A stretch of 38,483 nt of DNA from CBFGWV01 sp965652545. GTDB taxonomy: Bacteria > Pseudomonadota > Gammaproteobacteria > Competibacterales > Competibacteraceae. This document shows positions 24,100-33,768 of this stretch, piece by piece. Positions within the stretch are counted from its first letter, which is position 1. Each line of letters starts with the position of its first letter. A model generated the notes under the pieces. The model did no database searches. It had not been told where the DNA came from and saw nothing but the letters and a program-made list of their open reading frames with translations. The translations under genes were made by a program, and so were the position numbers. The stretch is taken from NCBI GenBank assembly GCA_965652545.1, contig CBFGWV010000020.1:1-38483 (forward strand), read 5' to 3'.

Positions 24100-24214
24100 G
24101 TAGGATGGGTTGAGCGTAAGCGATACCCATCAGCCGCCCTCGATCAAAGTCATGCTCTCTCCGATCCGCGTCTTCGTTCAATGATGGGTATCGCTTACGC
24201 TCAACCCATCCTAC
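24100..24214. repeat. 115-bp MITE-like element with perfect 33-bp inverted arms
   Basis: The left arm (24100-24132) begins GTAGGATGGGTTGAGCG, and the right arm (24182-24214) is its exact reverse complement over 33 bases, separated by a 49-base spacer. GTAGGATGGGTTGAGC...ACCCATCA elements are widespread, non-coding inverted repeats in proteobacterial genomes. The element lies between the convergent stops at 24064 and 24272, where the long stem could end transcription from both sides. No clear target-site duplication is visible. A diverged half copy starts at 28908. Confidence 0.9.
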
Positions 24215-24271
24215 ATAGTGTTGTGCATAGGCCCCGGCAGTCTGAGGCGTAGCCGATTTTGCGAGTCACCC

Positions 24272-25693
24272 TTAGCGGGCGAGGCCGGCAAGCCGCTGCA
24301 AGCCGTCACGGATCTGGCCGGGGTTCAAATGCGCGTATCCCAGCAGCAATCGCGGAGCATCGTCGCTCGGTCCGTGATAAAGGTTGGCGGTGGAGTACAA
24401 GCGCACACCGCGGCTGGCGGCGCGTTCGATCAGGTTCTGGAGATCCGTCCCTGCGGGCAAGTCGACAGTCAGGTGCAAACCGGTGTGGGCGCCGTGGACG
24501 CTTGCCGATGGGCCAAAGGCCGCATGCATGCCTTCGAGCACGGCGTCGCGGCGCTGCAAATGACGCCGCCGCAGACGACGCAAATGCCACTCCACCCGTC
24601 CGCGGGTCATCAGATCCGCCAGGGCCAGTTGTTCCACCGTCGGGCTGTGCCGGTCGATCAACCAGCGCAGCGCGGTTACCGCCGTCACCCAGGCCGGCGG
24701 CAGGACCAGGTAACCCAGGCGCAGCGCCGGCGCCAGCAGCTTTGAGAAGGTTCCGCAGTACACCACCACCGCAGACGACGGCAGGCCGGCCAGGGCCGGG
24801 AGCGGGTCGCCAGCGTAGCGAAACTCGCCATCGTAGTCGTCCTCGATGACCACGGTACCGGTTTGGGCCGCCCAGTCGAGCACCGCCTGGCGACGGGCCA
24901 GCGGTAGCACGCCACCGGTGGGAAACTGGTGTGCCGGCGTTACATAGAGCAGGCCGGCGTCGCAGGGGCGCGGCAGTGCATCGACAATGAGCCCATCGTC
25001 GTCAACCGGCATCGGGACCACCCGTCCACCGGCGAAGCTCACCGCCTGACGGGCGCCGCGGTAGCCGGGGTTTTCCACCAGGGCGGCCTGCCCCGGCGCG
25101 AGCAAGGCCTGGGCCAGCAGTGTCAGCCCCTGCTGCGACCCGGCCGTGATGACGATCTGCTCGGCATGACAATGCAAACCACGGAAGCGGTTCAGATGCG
25201 TGGCCAGCGCGGCCCGAAGCGCCGGTTCGCCCGCCGCAGGACCATAGCCTGCCGCGCAGCCGCGAGCGGCGCGTGAGAGCGCAGCCCCCCAGTCATTGCG
25301 CAACGGTGCATCCGCCACCACCTGACCATAACGAAAGTCCACGACACCGGGTTGCTCGCGTGCCGCTGGCGTGTAGCGCTGCCACTCCAGCGTGGCCGCC
25401 TGAGCGCGGGCGCTCAAACCCGTAACCGCCACCGGTGGCAAGGCCGGGGCCGACGCCTGCACCCCGTTGGCGACGAAGCTGCCGCTGCCCTGGCGGGCGC
25501 TGATTACCCCCTCGGCCTGCAGGCACTCCAACGCGGTGACCACCACTTGGCGCGAGACGCCCAGCTCCCGCGCCCACTCACGGCTGGGTGGCAGGCGGGT
25601 GCCGGGCACCAGCCGGCCACCCAGCACGGCATCGCGAATCGCCCGGTGCAGTTGGCGGTACTTCGGGCCTTGGCCGTCCAGATCAAGATGCAT
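24272..25693 (-). CDS. MocR/PdxR-family transcriptional regulator (GntR HTH plus aminotransferase-like domain)
   Basis: The product is 473 aa. An N-terminal GntR-type winged helix (about 1-75; LPPSREWARELGVSRQVVVTAL and GSGSFVA) is linked to a fold-type-I aminotransferase-like domain (about 105-470). PLP-binding features are visible, including GSQQGLTLLAQALLAPG, VIEDDYDGEFRY and the lysine motif CGTFSKLLAPALRLGYLV. MocR proteins sense PLP or amino compounds; PdxR controls vitamin B6 synthesis and GabR controls GABA use. No pdxST or gab genes are nearby, so the target is unknown. It is divergent from the DinB-like gene across 93 bp, which makes that gene the most likely target. The ATG at 25693 starts MHLDLDGQGP. 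Confidence 0.92.
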   Translation of the reverse strand: MHLDLDGQGPKYRQLHRAIRDAVLGGRLVPGTRLPPSREWARELGVSRQVVVTALECLQAEGVISARQGSGSFVANGVQASAPALPPVAVTGLSARAQAATLEWQRYTPAAREQPGVVDFRYGQVVADAPLRNDWGAALSRAARGCAAGYGPAAGEPALRAALATHLNRFRGLHCHAEQIVITAGSQQGLTLLAQALLAPGQAALVENPGYRGARQAVSFAGGRVVPMPVDDDGLIVDALPRPCDAGLLYVTPAHQFPTGGVLPLARRQAVLDWAAQTGTVVIEDDYDGEFRYAGDPLPALAGLPSSAVVVYCGTFSKLLAPALRLGYLVLPPAWVTAVTALRWLIDRHSPTVEQLALADLMTRGRVEWHLRRLRRRHLQRRDAVLEGMHAAFGPSASVHGAHTGLHLTVDLPAGTDLQNLIERAASRGVRLYSTANLYHGPSDDAPRLLLGYAHLNPGQIRDGLQRLAGLAR

Positions 25694-25786
25694 AGTGGTC
25701 TGATTCGATCGCGTGTAATTGGTCGTGGGGAGAAGTCCAAAGCCGGCATAGGGTAGCGCAGTCAACCCCTGCATGGAGTTCTGCCC

Positions 25787-26359
25787 ATGGTGCCGCAATC
25801 CGCCCACTTACCCCACCGCCCGGTACCCGCTGACGCCGATCGCCTGCCTGCGGCACTGATCGAGGCCTTGCGCGGGATGCACCAGCGGCTGACGGGGGTG
25901 TTGGCCCTGGTTCCAGCAACGGCCCTGAACTTCAAGCCGGCGGATTGGGCCGCCATACCCGGTGAACGGTTCTCCATCATCGAGCAGGTTTGCCACCTGC
26001 GAGATATCGAACTCGACGGCTATCAACAACGCATCCAGCGCATGCTGGCCGAAGACGATCCGCAGCTCGTGTCGGTGGATGGGTACCGGCTGGCGCGGGA
26101 GCGCGACTACACCCGCACAAACATCGACGAGGCCGCCGAGGCGTTTCGCCTGGCGCGCGGCCAGACGCTGGCACTATTGGAGACCCTGGACCCCGCGCAG
26201 TTGAGCCGTCCGGGACGCTTCGCCGAACACGGCAGGCTGAGCCTGACTGGCTTGATCCACCTGCTGTGCAGCCATGACCAGATCCATTTGGCGAGCATCC
26301 ACGCATTGCTGGCAGCGTGGTCGGGCAGCAACGGCAGGGGGCCCGCCCCATCAGGTTGA
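25787..26359 (+). CDS. DinB-fold protein
   Basis: The product is 190 aa. It has the four-helix DinB/YfiT-type layout with possible metal-binding histidines in IIEQVCHLRDIELDG (about 65-79) and LLCSHDQIHLASIHALL near the C-terminus. The final helix HDQIHLASI is a hallmark of the family. DinB-fold proteins include thiol-dependent transferases (bacillithiol, mycothiol or glutathione S-transferases) and many of unknown role. GGAG lies 8 bases before the ATG. It is divergent from the MocR regulator, which may control it. The reductase-UbiA fusion follows 55 bases downstream on the same strand. Confidence 0.82.
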   Translation: MVPQSAHLPHRPVPADADRLPAALIEALRGMHQRLTGVLALVPATALNFKPADWAAIPGERFSIIEQVCHLRDIELDGYQQRIQRMLAEDDPQLVSVDGYRLARERDYTRTNIDEAAEAFRLARGQTLALLETLDPAQLSRPGRFAEHGRLSLTGLIHLLCSHDQIHLASIHALLAAWSGSNGRGPAPSG

Positions 26360-26414
26360 ACTCGCTCCGCCCACGCCCGCCAAAGGTTTGTATCGCTGGA
26401 GCCAGGAGATGCGC

Positions 26415-27962
26415 ATGGCATGGACGTCCAATGCAACCGGGCGGGGCCTGCGAGTGTTGCTCGTACTGGGCCACCCGCGCACCGACAGTTTCGGTGCGGC
26501 GCTGGCGGCGGCATATCGCGACGGCGCACGTCAGGCCGGGGCCCAAGTGCGTAGCGTGACGGTCGCAGAAGCGGACTTCGACCCCGATGTCCATGTCCCG
26601 TCCCCCGCGGACCAGAGCCTGGAACCGGCGCTTGAAGCCGCCCAGGCGGCAATGGCCTGGGCCGAGCATCTGGTGTTCGTCTACCCGACCTGGTGGGGCA
26701 CCTACCCGGCGCGGATGAAGGGCTTTCTCGACCGCGTCCTGACCCCGGGGTTTGCGTTCAATCATCGCGACGACGGCTTCTGGGACCGTTTGCTGGCCGG
26801 CCGCACCGCCGAGTTGATCACCACCATGGACACGCCGCTGCCGGTATACCGCTGGCTGTATGGCGCACCCGGCCATCGCGCCATGTCGCGTGCCACGCTG
26901 GGGTACTGCGGTGTGAAAACCCTGCGCAAAACGGTGTTCGGCCCGATCATGAACTCGTCAGACCCGCAACGCGCCGATTGGATCGAGACGGCCCGTAACC
27001 TGGGCCGACGGCTTGAAGGAGGTCCCATGGACGGACGGCAACGCATCGCCGCAACGCTGGGCGCATGGCTGAGGGCGCTGCGCCTGCAATTTTACCCGAT
27101 GACCTGGGTGGCCTATGCCATCGGCGCGCTGGCGGCCGTTCAAGACACCGCTATGGACTGGGGTTTGTTCTGGATCGGCTACCTGGCGCTGTTCCTGCTC
27201 GAGGTCGCCACCGTGTTCAGCAACGAGCGCTTTGACTACCCCAGTGACGTGACCAACCGCAATGCCGGCCCGTTCAACGGGGGTTCGCGCGTGCTGGTCG
27301 ACGGTAGCATCCGCCCCGAGCAATTGATGATTGGGTTCTGGCTGGCGCTGCTGGGCTTTGTCGCATCCGTCGGGTGGCTGGCCGCGGCGGCCGCCTGGCC
27401 GGTGGGCTGGACGCTGCTGGGTGCCGCTGTCCTGGCCACACTGGCCCTTGGCTACACGGTGCCTCCGCTGAAGTTCAGCCATCGCGGGCTGGGCGAGATC
27501 GATGTCGCGGTCACCCACAGCATCGCGGTGATGCTCGCCGGTTGGCTGGTACAACAAGGCGCCCCGGGCGACCCGTTACCGTGGCTGCTGGCCTTACCGT
27601 TGGGGCTTGCGGTGCTGCCGGCGATCCTGCTCTCCGGCGTACCCGATCACGACGCCGACCGAGACGGCGGCAAGCGCACGCTGGTGGTGATTCTGGGCAT
27701 CCCGGCGGCCGTCACGCTGGCGATGCTGTCGGTTGCCGCGGCCGCGGGCCTGGCGCTGGTGTGGTACGTGACCGGCCTCGTGCACCCGGCCTATAACGCG
27801 GTCATCCTGATCACCTTGCCGCACGCGATCTGGCTGGTCCGCGCATTGAACCCGCTACGGGCGCACACCTCGGCTCCGGGACGCATCGATGGGCTGATGG
27901 TGCTTGCGCTGTCGTTCATCGTCTGGTTCGGGCTGGTGCCGCTGCTGGCCTTGTGGGTCTGA
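26415..27962 (+). CDS. In-frame fusion: flavodoxin-fold quinone reductase + UbiA-family prenyltransferase
   Basis: The product is 515 aa in two parts. Residues about 10-200 form a Flavodoxin_2-type NAD(P)H:quinone reductase (VLLVLGHPRTDSFGAAL; VFVYPTWWGTYPARMKGFLDR). Residues about 205-515 form a UbiA/MenA-like prenyltransferase with eight or nine membrane helices. Prenyltransferase motifs are NERFDYPSD (an NDxxDxxxD-type site) and DHDADRDGGKRT. The junction falls where a stand-alone reductase would normally end. There, AAGGAGGT (27016-27023) precedes an in-frame ATG (27027), so the second part may also be made alone. The ATG at 26415 is preferred because GGAG lies 6 bases upstream; the ATG at 26409 abuts it. 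The aromatic and prenyl substrates are unknown. Confidence 0.88.
   Translation: MAWTSNATGRGLRVLLVLGHPRTDSFGAALAAAYRDGARQAGAQVRSVTVAEADFDPDVHVPSPADQSLEPALEAAQAAMAWAEHLVFVYPTWWGTYPARMKGFLDRVLTPGFAFNHRDDGFWDRLLAGRTAELITTMDTPLPVYRWLYGAPGHRAMSRATLGYCGVKTLRKTVFGPIMNSSDPQRADWIETARNLGRRLEGGPMDGRQRIAATLGAWLRALRLQFYPMTWVAYAIGALAAVQDTAMDWGLFWIGYLALFLLEVATVFSNERFDYPSDVTNRNAGPFNGGSRVLVDGSIRPEQLMIGFWLALLGFVASVGWLAAAAAWPVGWTLLGAAVLATLALGYTVPPLKFSHRGLGEIDVAVTHSIAVMLAGWLVQQGAPGDPLPWLLALPLGLAVLPAILLSGVPDHDADRDGGKRTLVVILGIPAAVTLAMLSVAAAAGLALVWYVTGLVHPAYNAVILITLPHAIWLVRALNPLRAHTSAPGRIDGLMVLALSFIVWFGLVPLLALWV
27016..27029 (+). promoter_or_regulatory. Internal Shine-Dalgarno and ATG at the fusion boundary
   Basis: AAGGAGGT at 27016-27023 is a near-perfect anti-16S match and lies 3-4 bases before an in-frame ATG at 27027. 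The following residues (MDGRQRIAATLGAWL) look like the natural N-terminus of the UbiA-family domain. This suggests either internal initiation giving a separate prenyltransferase or a recent fusion of two genes that kept the old start. Confidence 0.7.
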
Positions 27963-27984
27963 ACAGCGGCGCCCGCCCGGCTGG

Positions 27985-28752
27985 TCAGCGCAGGTACACC
28001 GCCGTGGGCACGACCGCAGCCACGCCGACGGTCGTCTCACCCAATACGACGTACTCGCTCATCCCCACGGGGTCGTGCGGGCGTGCCCAGTCGTAGGTGT
28101 AGCCCAAGCGGGTCCACGGGTAGGGATTCGGCTCGTCGTAGCCGGTTTCGGTGCGGTTGTCGAACCACTGGCTGTAGGTCATCGCCACCTGCTTGTCGCC
28201 CTTCCAATCGACGATCGTCTCCTTGGTGAAGCTGAGGAAGCGATTGTCCGTCGTCGCGAAGCTCAGGCCACAGGTGGTATCGATGACTTCCGGGTCAGGG
28301 CATGGGCGGAACATGTCCGCAGGGTCCACCCACAACTCGACAAACTTGGACTTGCCGGTATCCGGCGGCAGGCCAAGCAATTGCTCGATACGCAGGTCAG
28401 AGGTATCGCCGGTTGGAACCAGAAAGTCCTTCAGTTGCGGGACCAGGGTGATCCAGACATTCGCACCCCGGGGCAGCGTGTACTCCTTACCGACAGACCC
28501 ATCGAAGAAGTCCTGATCCGTCCATGTCACCACCTTGACCCGCGAGGCGCCCGGCTCCCCCTCCCACACCAGGCCCGGCTGGTACGGCGTGATTGCCACC
28601 AGATCGGTGACGATCTCGCTCGGCTCCGCCACCCGAGCGTCCGCCACCGCTGCCGCGTAAGCCTGCTGCAACGCCTCCTTCGACGGCGGCACAGACGCAC
28701 ATCCGGATAGCACGACCAGCAGCGAGACAAGAAAGCGCTTCGAATACCGCAT
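27985..28752 (-). CDS. Predicted lipoprotein of unknown function
   Basis: The product is 255 aa. It starts MRYSKRFLVSLLVVLSGCAS with a lipobox LSGC (Cys18), so an envelope lipoprotein is expected. The mature part has no recognised domain. It contains SEIVTDLVAITPYQPGLVWE, a tryptophan/proline-rich WVDPADMFRPCPDPEV stretch with a possible disulfide pair (CPDPEVIDTTC), and a Y/W-rich TYSQWFDNRTETGYDEP region. It is convergent with the fusion gene, 22 bases apart. AAGGA lies about 8 bases before the ATG, and a CGCGAA-CCA-TTCGCG palindrome sits 18 bp upstream. A longer frame upstream is rejected because the signal peptide fixes the start. Confidence 0.85.
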   Translation of the reverse strand: MRYSKRFLVSLLVVLSGCASVPPSKEALQQAYAAAVADARVAEPSEIVTDLVAITPYQPGLVWEGEPGASRVKVVTWTDQDFFDGSVGKEYTLPRGANVWITLVPQLKDFLVPTGDTSDLRIEQLLGLPPDTGKSKFVELWVDPADMFRPCPDPEVIDTTCGLSFATTDNRFLSFTKETIVDWKGDKQVAMTYSQWFDNRTETGYDEPNPYPWTRLGYTYDWARPHDPVGMSEYVVLGETTVGVAAVVPTAVYLR

Positions 28753-28769
28753 GTCATCGTCCTTAATAG

Positions 28770-28784
28770 CGCGAACCATTCGCG
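28770..28784 (-). promoter_or_regulatory. Palindrome in the leader of the lipoprotein gene
   Basis: CGCGAA-CCA-TTCGCG is a perfect 6-bp inverted repeat with a 3-base centre, 18 bases upstream of the lipoprotein ATG. It could be an operator or an mRNA hairpin near the ribosome binding site. No regulator can be assigned. Confidence 0.4.
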
Positions 28785-28907
28785 GCGCTACTTCACAGCA
28801 AGCGACCACATGTTGAATAGGAACTTTTACACGTTTGACGGATTTCACCACGGCAAGCGTCACCCGGCTCATCCGCACGTGGAGCCGCACGCCGCCCGCG
28901 CACAGTT

Positions 28908-28941
28908 GTAGGATGCGTTGAGCGAAAGAGAAAGGAACGCG
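28908..28941 (+). repeat. Diverged half copy of the GTAGGATG-type repeat
   Basis: GTAGGATGCGTTGAGCG matches the arm of the 24100 element with one difference in 17 bases, then decays (AAAGAGAAAGGAACGCGCC). Its partner arm is missing. It lies just upstream of the AraC-VOC-UvrA cassette and may mark a recombination border. Confidence 0.55.
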
Positions 28942-28975
28942 CCGATAGGGCATGTATCAACGGGACAGGACACCG

Positions 28976-29428
28976 GTGACCAGCAGCAAATCCACCACAG
29001 CCCAACACCTGCGCGACCTCGCCCGGCTACGCCGCGTTCGCGACCGGATCGACCGGGAGTACGCGCAGCCGCTGGATGTCGAGGCGCTGGCCCGCGGCGT
29101 GCATATGTCGGCCGGGCACCTCAGTCGCCAGTTCCGGCTCGCGTATGGCGAGTCGCCGTATGCCTATCTGATGACACGGCGTATCGAGCGGGCGATGGCG
29201 CTGCTGCGTCGCGGCGATCTGAGCGTCACCGATGTCTGTTTCACGGTCGGCTGCTCGTCGTTGGGCACCTTCAGTACCCGCTTCACCGAGTTGGTCGGCG
29301 TACCGCCGAGTGTCTATCGGCGTCAGGCGGCACGCGCGACGGCTGGGATACCCTCCTGTGTGGCGAAGCAGGTGACCCGACCGATCAGGAATCGAGAAGC
29401 ACCGGCGTCCGAGCCGCAACTAGACTGA
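28976..29428 (+). CDS. Short AraC-family regulator of the AraC-VOC-UvrA cassette
   Basis: The product is 150 aa from a GTG start at 28976, which has AGGA 5 bases upstream; an ATG at 28952 is possible but has no good binding site. The protein is almost only a double HTH (about 20-125): QPLDVEALARGVHMSAGHLSRQFR and LSVTDVCFTVGCSSLGTFSTRF are the two helix-turn-helix units. There is no sensor domain. Very similar short AraC proteins occur beside a VOC protein gene in Actinobacteria and some Proteobacteria (from memory). It is followed after 35 bases by the VOC gene and probably regulates this cassette. Confidence 0.88.
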   Translation: MTSSKSTTAQHLRDLARLRRVRDRIDREYAQPLDVEALARGVHMSAGHLSRQFRLAYGESPYAYLMTRRIERAMALLRRGDLSVTDVCFTVGCSSLGTFSTRFTELVGVPPSVYRRQAARATAGIPSCVAKQVTRPIRNREAPASEPQLD

Positions 29429-29463
29429 GCGCCGCCACCATCACCACACTTGGAGTGACTGCC

Positions 29464-29874
29464 ATGGACATCGTCATTCACGCGAGTTTCCTCCCGCAAA
29501 ACGACCCGGACGCCGCCCTGGCCTTCTACCGCGACACCTTAGGCTTCGAGGTGCGCAACGATGTCGCGTACGGCGGGATGCGCTGGATCACCGTCGGCCC
29601 GGTGGGTCAGCCGGACACGTCCATCGTTCTGCAGCCGCCGGACGCCGACCCCGGCCTTACCGACGCCGAGCGCCGCACCATCGCCGAGATGATGGCCAAG
29701 GGCACGTATGCCGGCATCGTTCTGGCCACCGCCGACCTGGACGCCACCTTCGAGCGGCTGGCGGCGCGCGGCGCCGAGATCATCCAGGAGCCGGCCGATC
29801 AGCCCTACGGCATTCGCGACTGCGCCGTCCGCGATCCGGCCGGTAACCTGCTACGCATCCAGGAGCGGCGCTGA
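29464..29874 (+). CDS. VOC (glyoxalase/bleomycin-resistance-fold) protein
   Basis: The product is 136 aa, one VOC domain made of two beta-alpha-beta-beta-beta units. It starts MDIVIHASFLPQNDPDAALAF and shows FYRDTLGFEV, the TYAGIVLATADLDATFERLAARG second half and RDCAVRDPAGNLLRIQ. Glu and His residues that could bind metal are not at obviously complete positions. VOC proteins include glyoxalases, dioxygenases and antibiotic-binding proteins; the reaction here is unknown. The adjacent UvrA-like ABC protein suggests a toxin- or drug-tolerance role, by inference. GGAG lies 8 bases before the ATG, and the next gene follows after 49 bases. Confidence 0.88.
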   Translation: MDIVIHASFLPQNDPDAALAFYRDTLGFEVRNDVAYGGMRWITVGPVGQPDTSIVLQPPDADPGLTDAERRTIAEMMAKGTYAGIVLATADLDATFERLAARGAEIIQEPADQPYGIRDCAVRDPAGNLLRIQERR

Positions 29875-29923
29875 GCCGTTCCGCGGTCGCAGGCATGATC
29901 AGACACTATTGAACGGAGACACG

Positions 29924-32317
<2,394 letters not shown>

Positions 32318-32399
32318 CCGGCACGGGCATGAAACCTCCACCTCCTGTGTGCGGACAAACAGGCAGAGGCTGCACAATCATGACGACAAGGAGATTGCC

Positions 32400-32753
32400 A
32401 TGCCCTCACGCTTGAAAGAGCGGCCAGCCGGAGCACCCTTCATGTTTACCAGCGACAACGGGCACAGCGGGCCGATGACGCCATCCATTCGGGATGGCGA
32501 CTGGGTGGTGGTGGAGCCCAAAATCGGCGGGAGCATGATCGTCGAGGTCACCGAGGCCTCCGGAACGCGCTTCAGCGGCGTCCGGGTCGAGCCCGAAGAT
32601 ACCCAGATCGGCCAGATCAACGACGGGGACGACCTCGATCTGTCGGTCGAGCTGGAACAGGCGTTCCCCGCCGGCTCGACCGTGGAGTTTGCCGAGAAGC
32701 ACGCCTTCAAGGTGTACCGTCCATTGCCCAGGGGCCATTCATCCAAGATATAG
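32400..32753 (+). CDS. Small acidic protein of unknown function
   Basis: The product is 117 aa. I do not recognise the family. It is acidic, without signal peptide or membrane segment, and likely rich in beta strands: SIRDGDWVVVEPKIGGSMIV, FSGVRVEPEDTQIGQINDGD and LDLSVELEQAFPAGSTVEFA. The first stretch is loosely like the small beta-barrel of S24/LexA-type or translation-associated domains, but no catalytic residues are present. AAGGAG lies 6 bases before the ATG. It starts 82 bases after the UvrA-like gene and ends 7 bases before the exonuclease gene, so it may be the first gene of the exonuclease-ligase transcript. Confidence 0.75.
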   Translation: MPSRLKERPAGAPFMFTSDNGHSGPMTPSIRDGDWVVVEPKIGGSMIVEVTEASGTRFSGVRVEPEDTQIGQINDGDDLDLSVELEQAFPAGSTVEFAEKHAFKVYRPLPRGHSSKI

Positions 32754-32760
32754 CCGCAGC

Positions 32761-33768
32761 GTGACAGTCCCCGCGACGGATCTGATCCAGCTCACCCCCG
32801 CCGGGCTCTACTGCCCCGCGGGAGATTTCCACATCGACCCCTGGCGACCGGCTCTACGCGCGGTCATCACACACGCACACGCCGATCACGCACGTACGGG
32901 CATGGGGCACTACCTGGCCGCCCGGCCCGGCGAGGCGCTGTTGAAGCATCGCCTGGGTGCCGATGCCGACATACGTAGCCTCGAGTACACAGAGCCCATC
33001 AACCTCGGCGCGACCCGCGTGTCCTTGCACCCGGCCGGTCACGTCCTGGGCTCCGCCCAAGTACGGGTGGAGCGGGACGGCGAGGTCTGGGTGGTCTCTG
33101 GCGACTATAAACGCGACCCCGACCCGACCTGCGCCCCATTTGAGGTCGTACCCTGCGACACCTTCATCACGGAAGCGACCTTTGCCCTGCCGGTTTATCG
33201 ATGGGGCGATCCGCAGCGGGTTGCCGCGGACATCCTCGCCTGGTGGCGCCGAGCCGCTGACGATGAACGGGCCTGCGTGCTGTTCGTCTATGCCCTGGGC
33301 AAGGCGCAGCGGGTGCTTGCGGAGCTGGCAAGGCTCACAGACCGGCCGGTGTGGGTCCACGGCGCCATCGACGGCATCACCCGCTTGTACCGGGATGCGG
33401 GCATTGACATGCTGCCGACCCAGCCGGTCGCGGAGTCCGCAAAGGCGCGCGATTTCGCCGGGGAGCTCATCCTCGCCCCGCCCTCGGCGGCCGGCAGCCC
33501 TTGGATGAAGCGCTTCGGTCGACCGGTTACCGGGTTTTGCTCCGGCTGGATGCGCGTACGCGGCAACCGCCGGCGACGCGGTTTCGATGCCGGTTTCGTC
33601 CTCTCCGACCATGCCGATTGGCCCAGCCTCCTGCGCACCGTGGGCCAAACCGGCGCCCAGCGCGTACTGGCCACCCATGGCAAGACCGCCAGCTTCGTCC
33701 GCTACCTGAGCGAGCAGGGCGTAGACGCGCAGGCGCTGGCCACCGCCTACGGTGGGGAGGAGGATTGA
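32761..33768 (+). CDS. Ligase-associated DNA exonuclease (metallo-beta-lactamase/beta-CASP fold)
   Basis: The product is 335 aa from a GTG at 32761. It begins with LIQLTPAGLYCPAGDFHIDPW, then the metal-binding motif ITHAHADHAR (HxHxDH), AGHVLGSAQV, VVSGDYKRDPDP (metal Asp), an ITEATFALPVYRW stretch and LSDHADWPSLL near the C-terminus. This is the SNM1/Artemis-like exonuclease family that pairs with an ATP-dependent DNA ligase in many bacteria. Its presumed role is processing DNA ends before ligation. No strong Shine-Dalgarno precedes the GTG. The stop overlaps the ligase start by one base (TGATG). Upstream in-frame codons belong to the small gene's 3' region. Confidence 0.92.
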   Translation: MTVPATDLIQLTPAGLYCPAGDFHIDPWRPALRAVITHAHADHARTGMGHYLAARPGEALLKHRLGADADIRSLEYTEPINLGATRVSLHPAGHVLGSAQVRVERDGEVWVVSGDYKRDPDPTCAPFEVVPCDTFITEATFALPVYRWGDPQRVAADILAWWRRAADDERACVLFVYALGKAQRVLAELARLTDRPVWVHGAIDGITRLYRDAGIDMLPTQPVAESAKARDFAGELILAPPSAAGSPWMKRFGRPVTGFCSGWMRVRGNRRRRGFDAGFVLSDHADWPSLLRTVGQTGAQRVLATHGKTASFVRYLSEQGVDAQALATAYGGEED

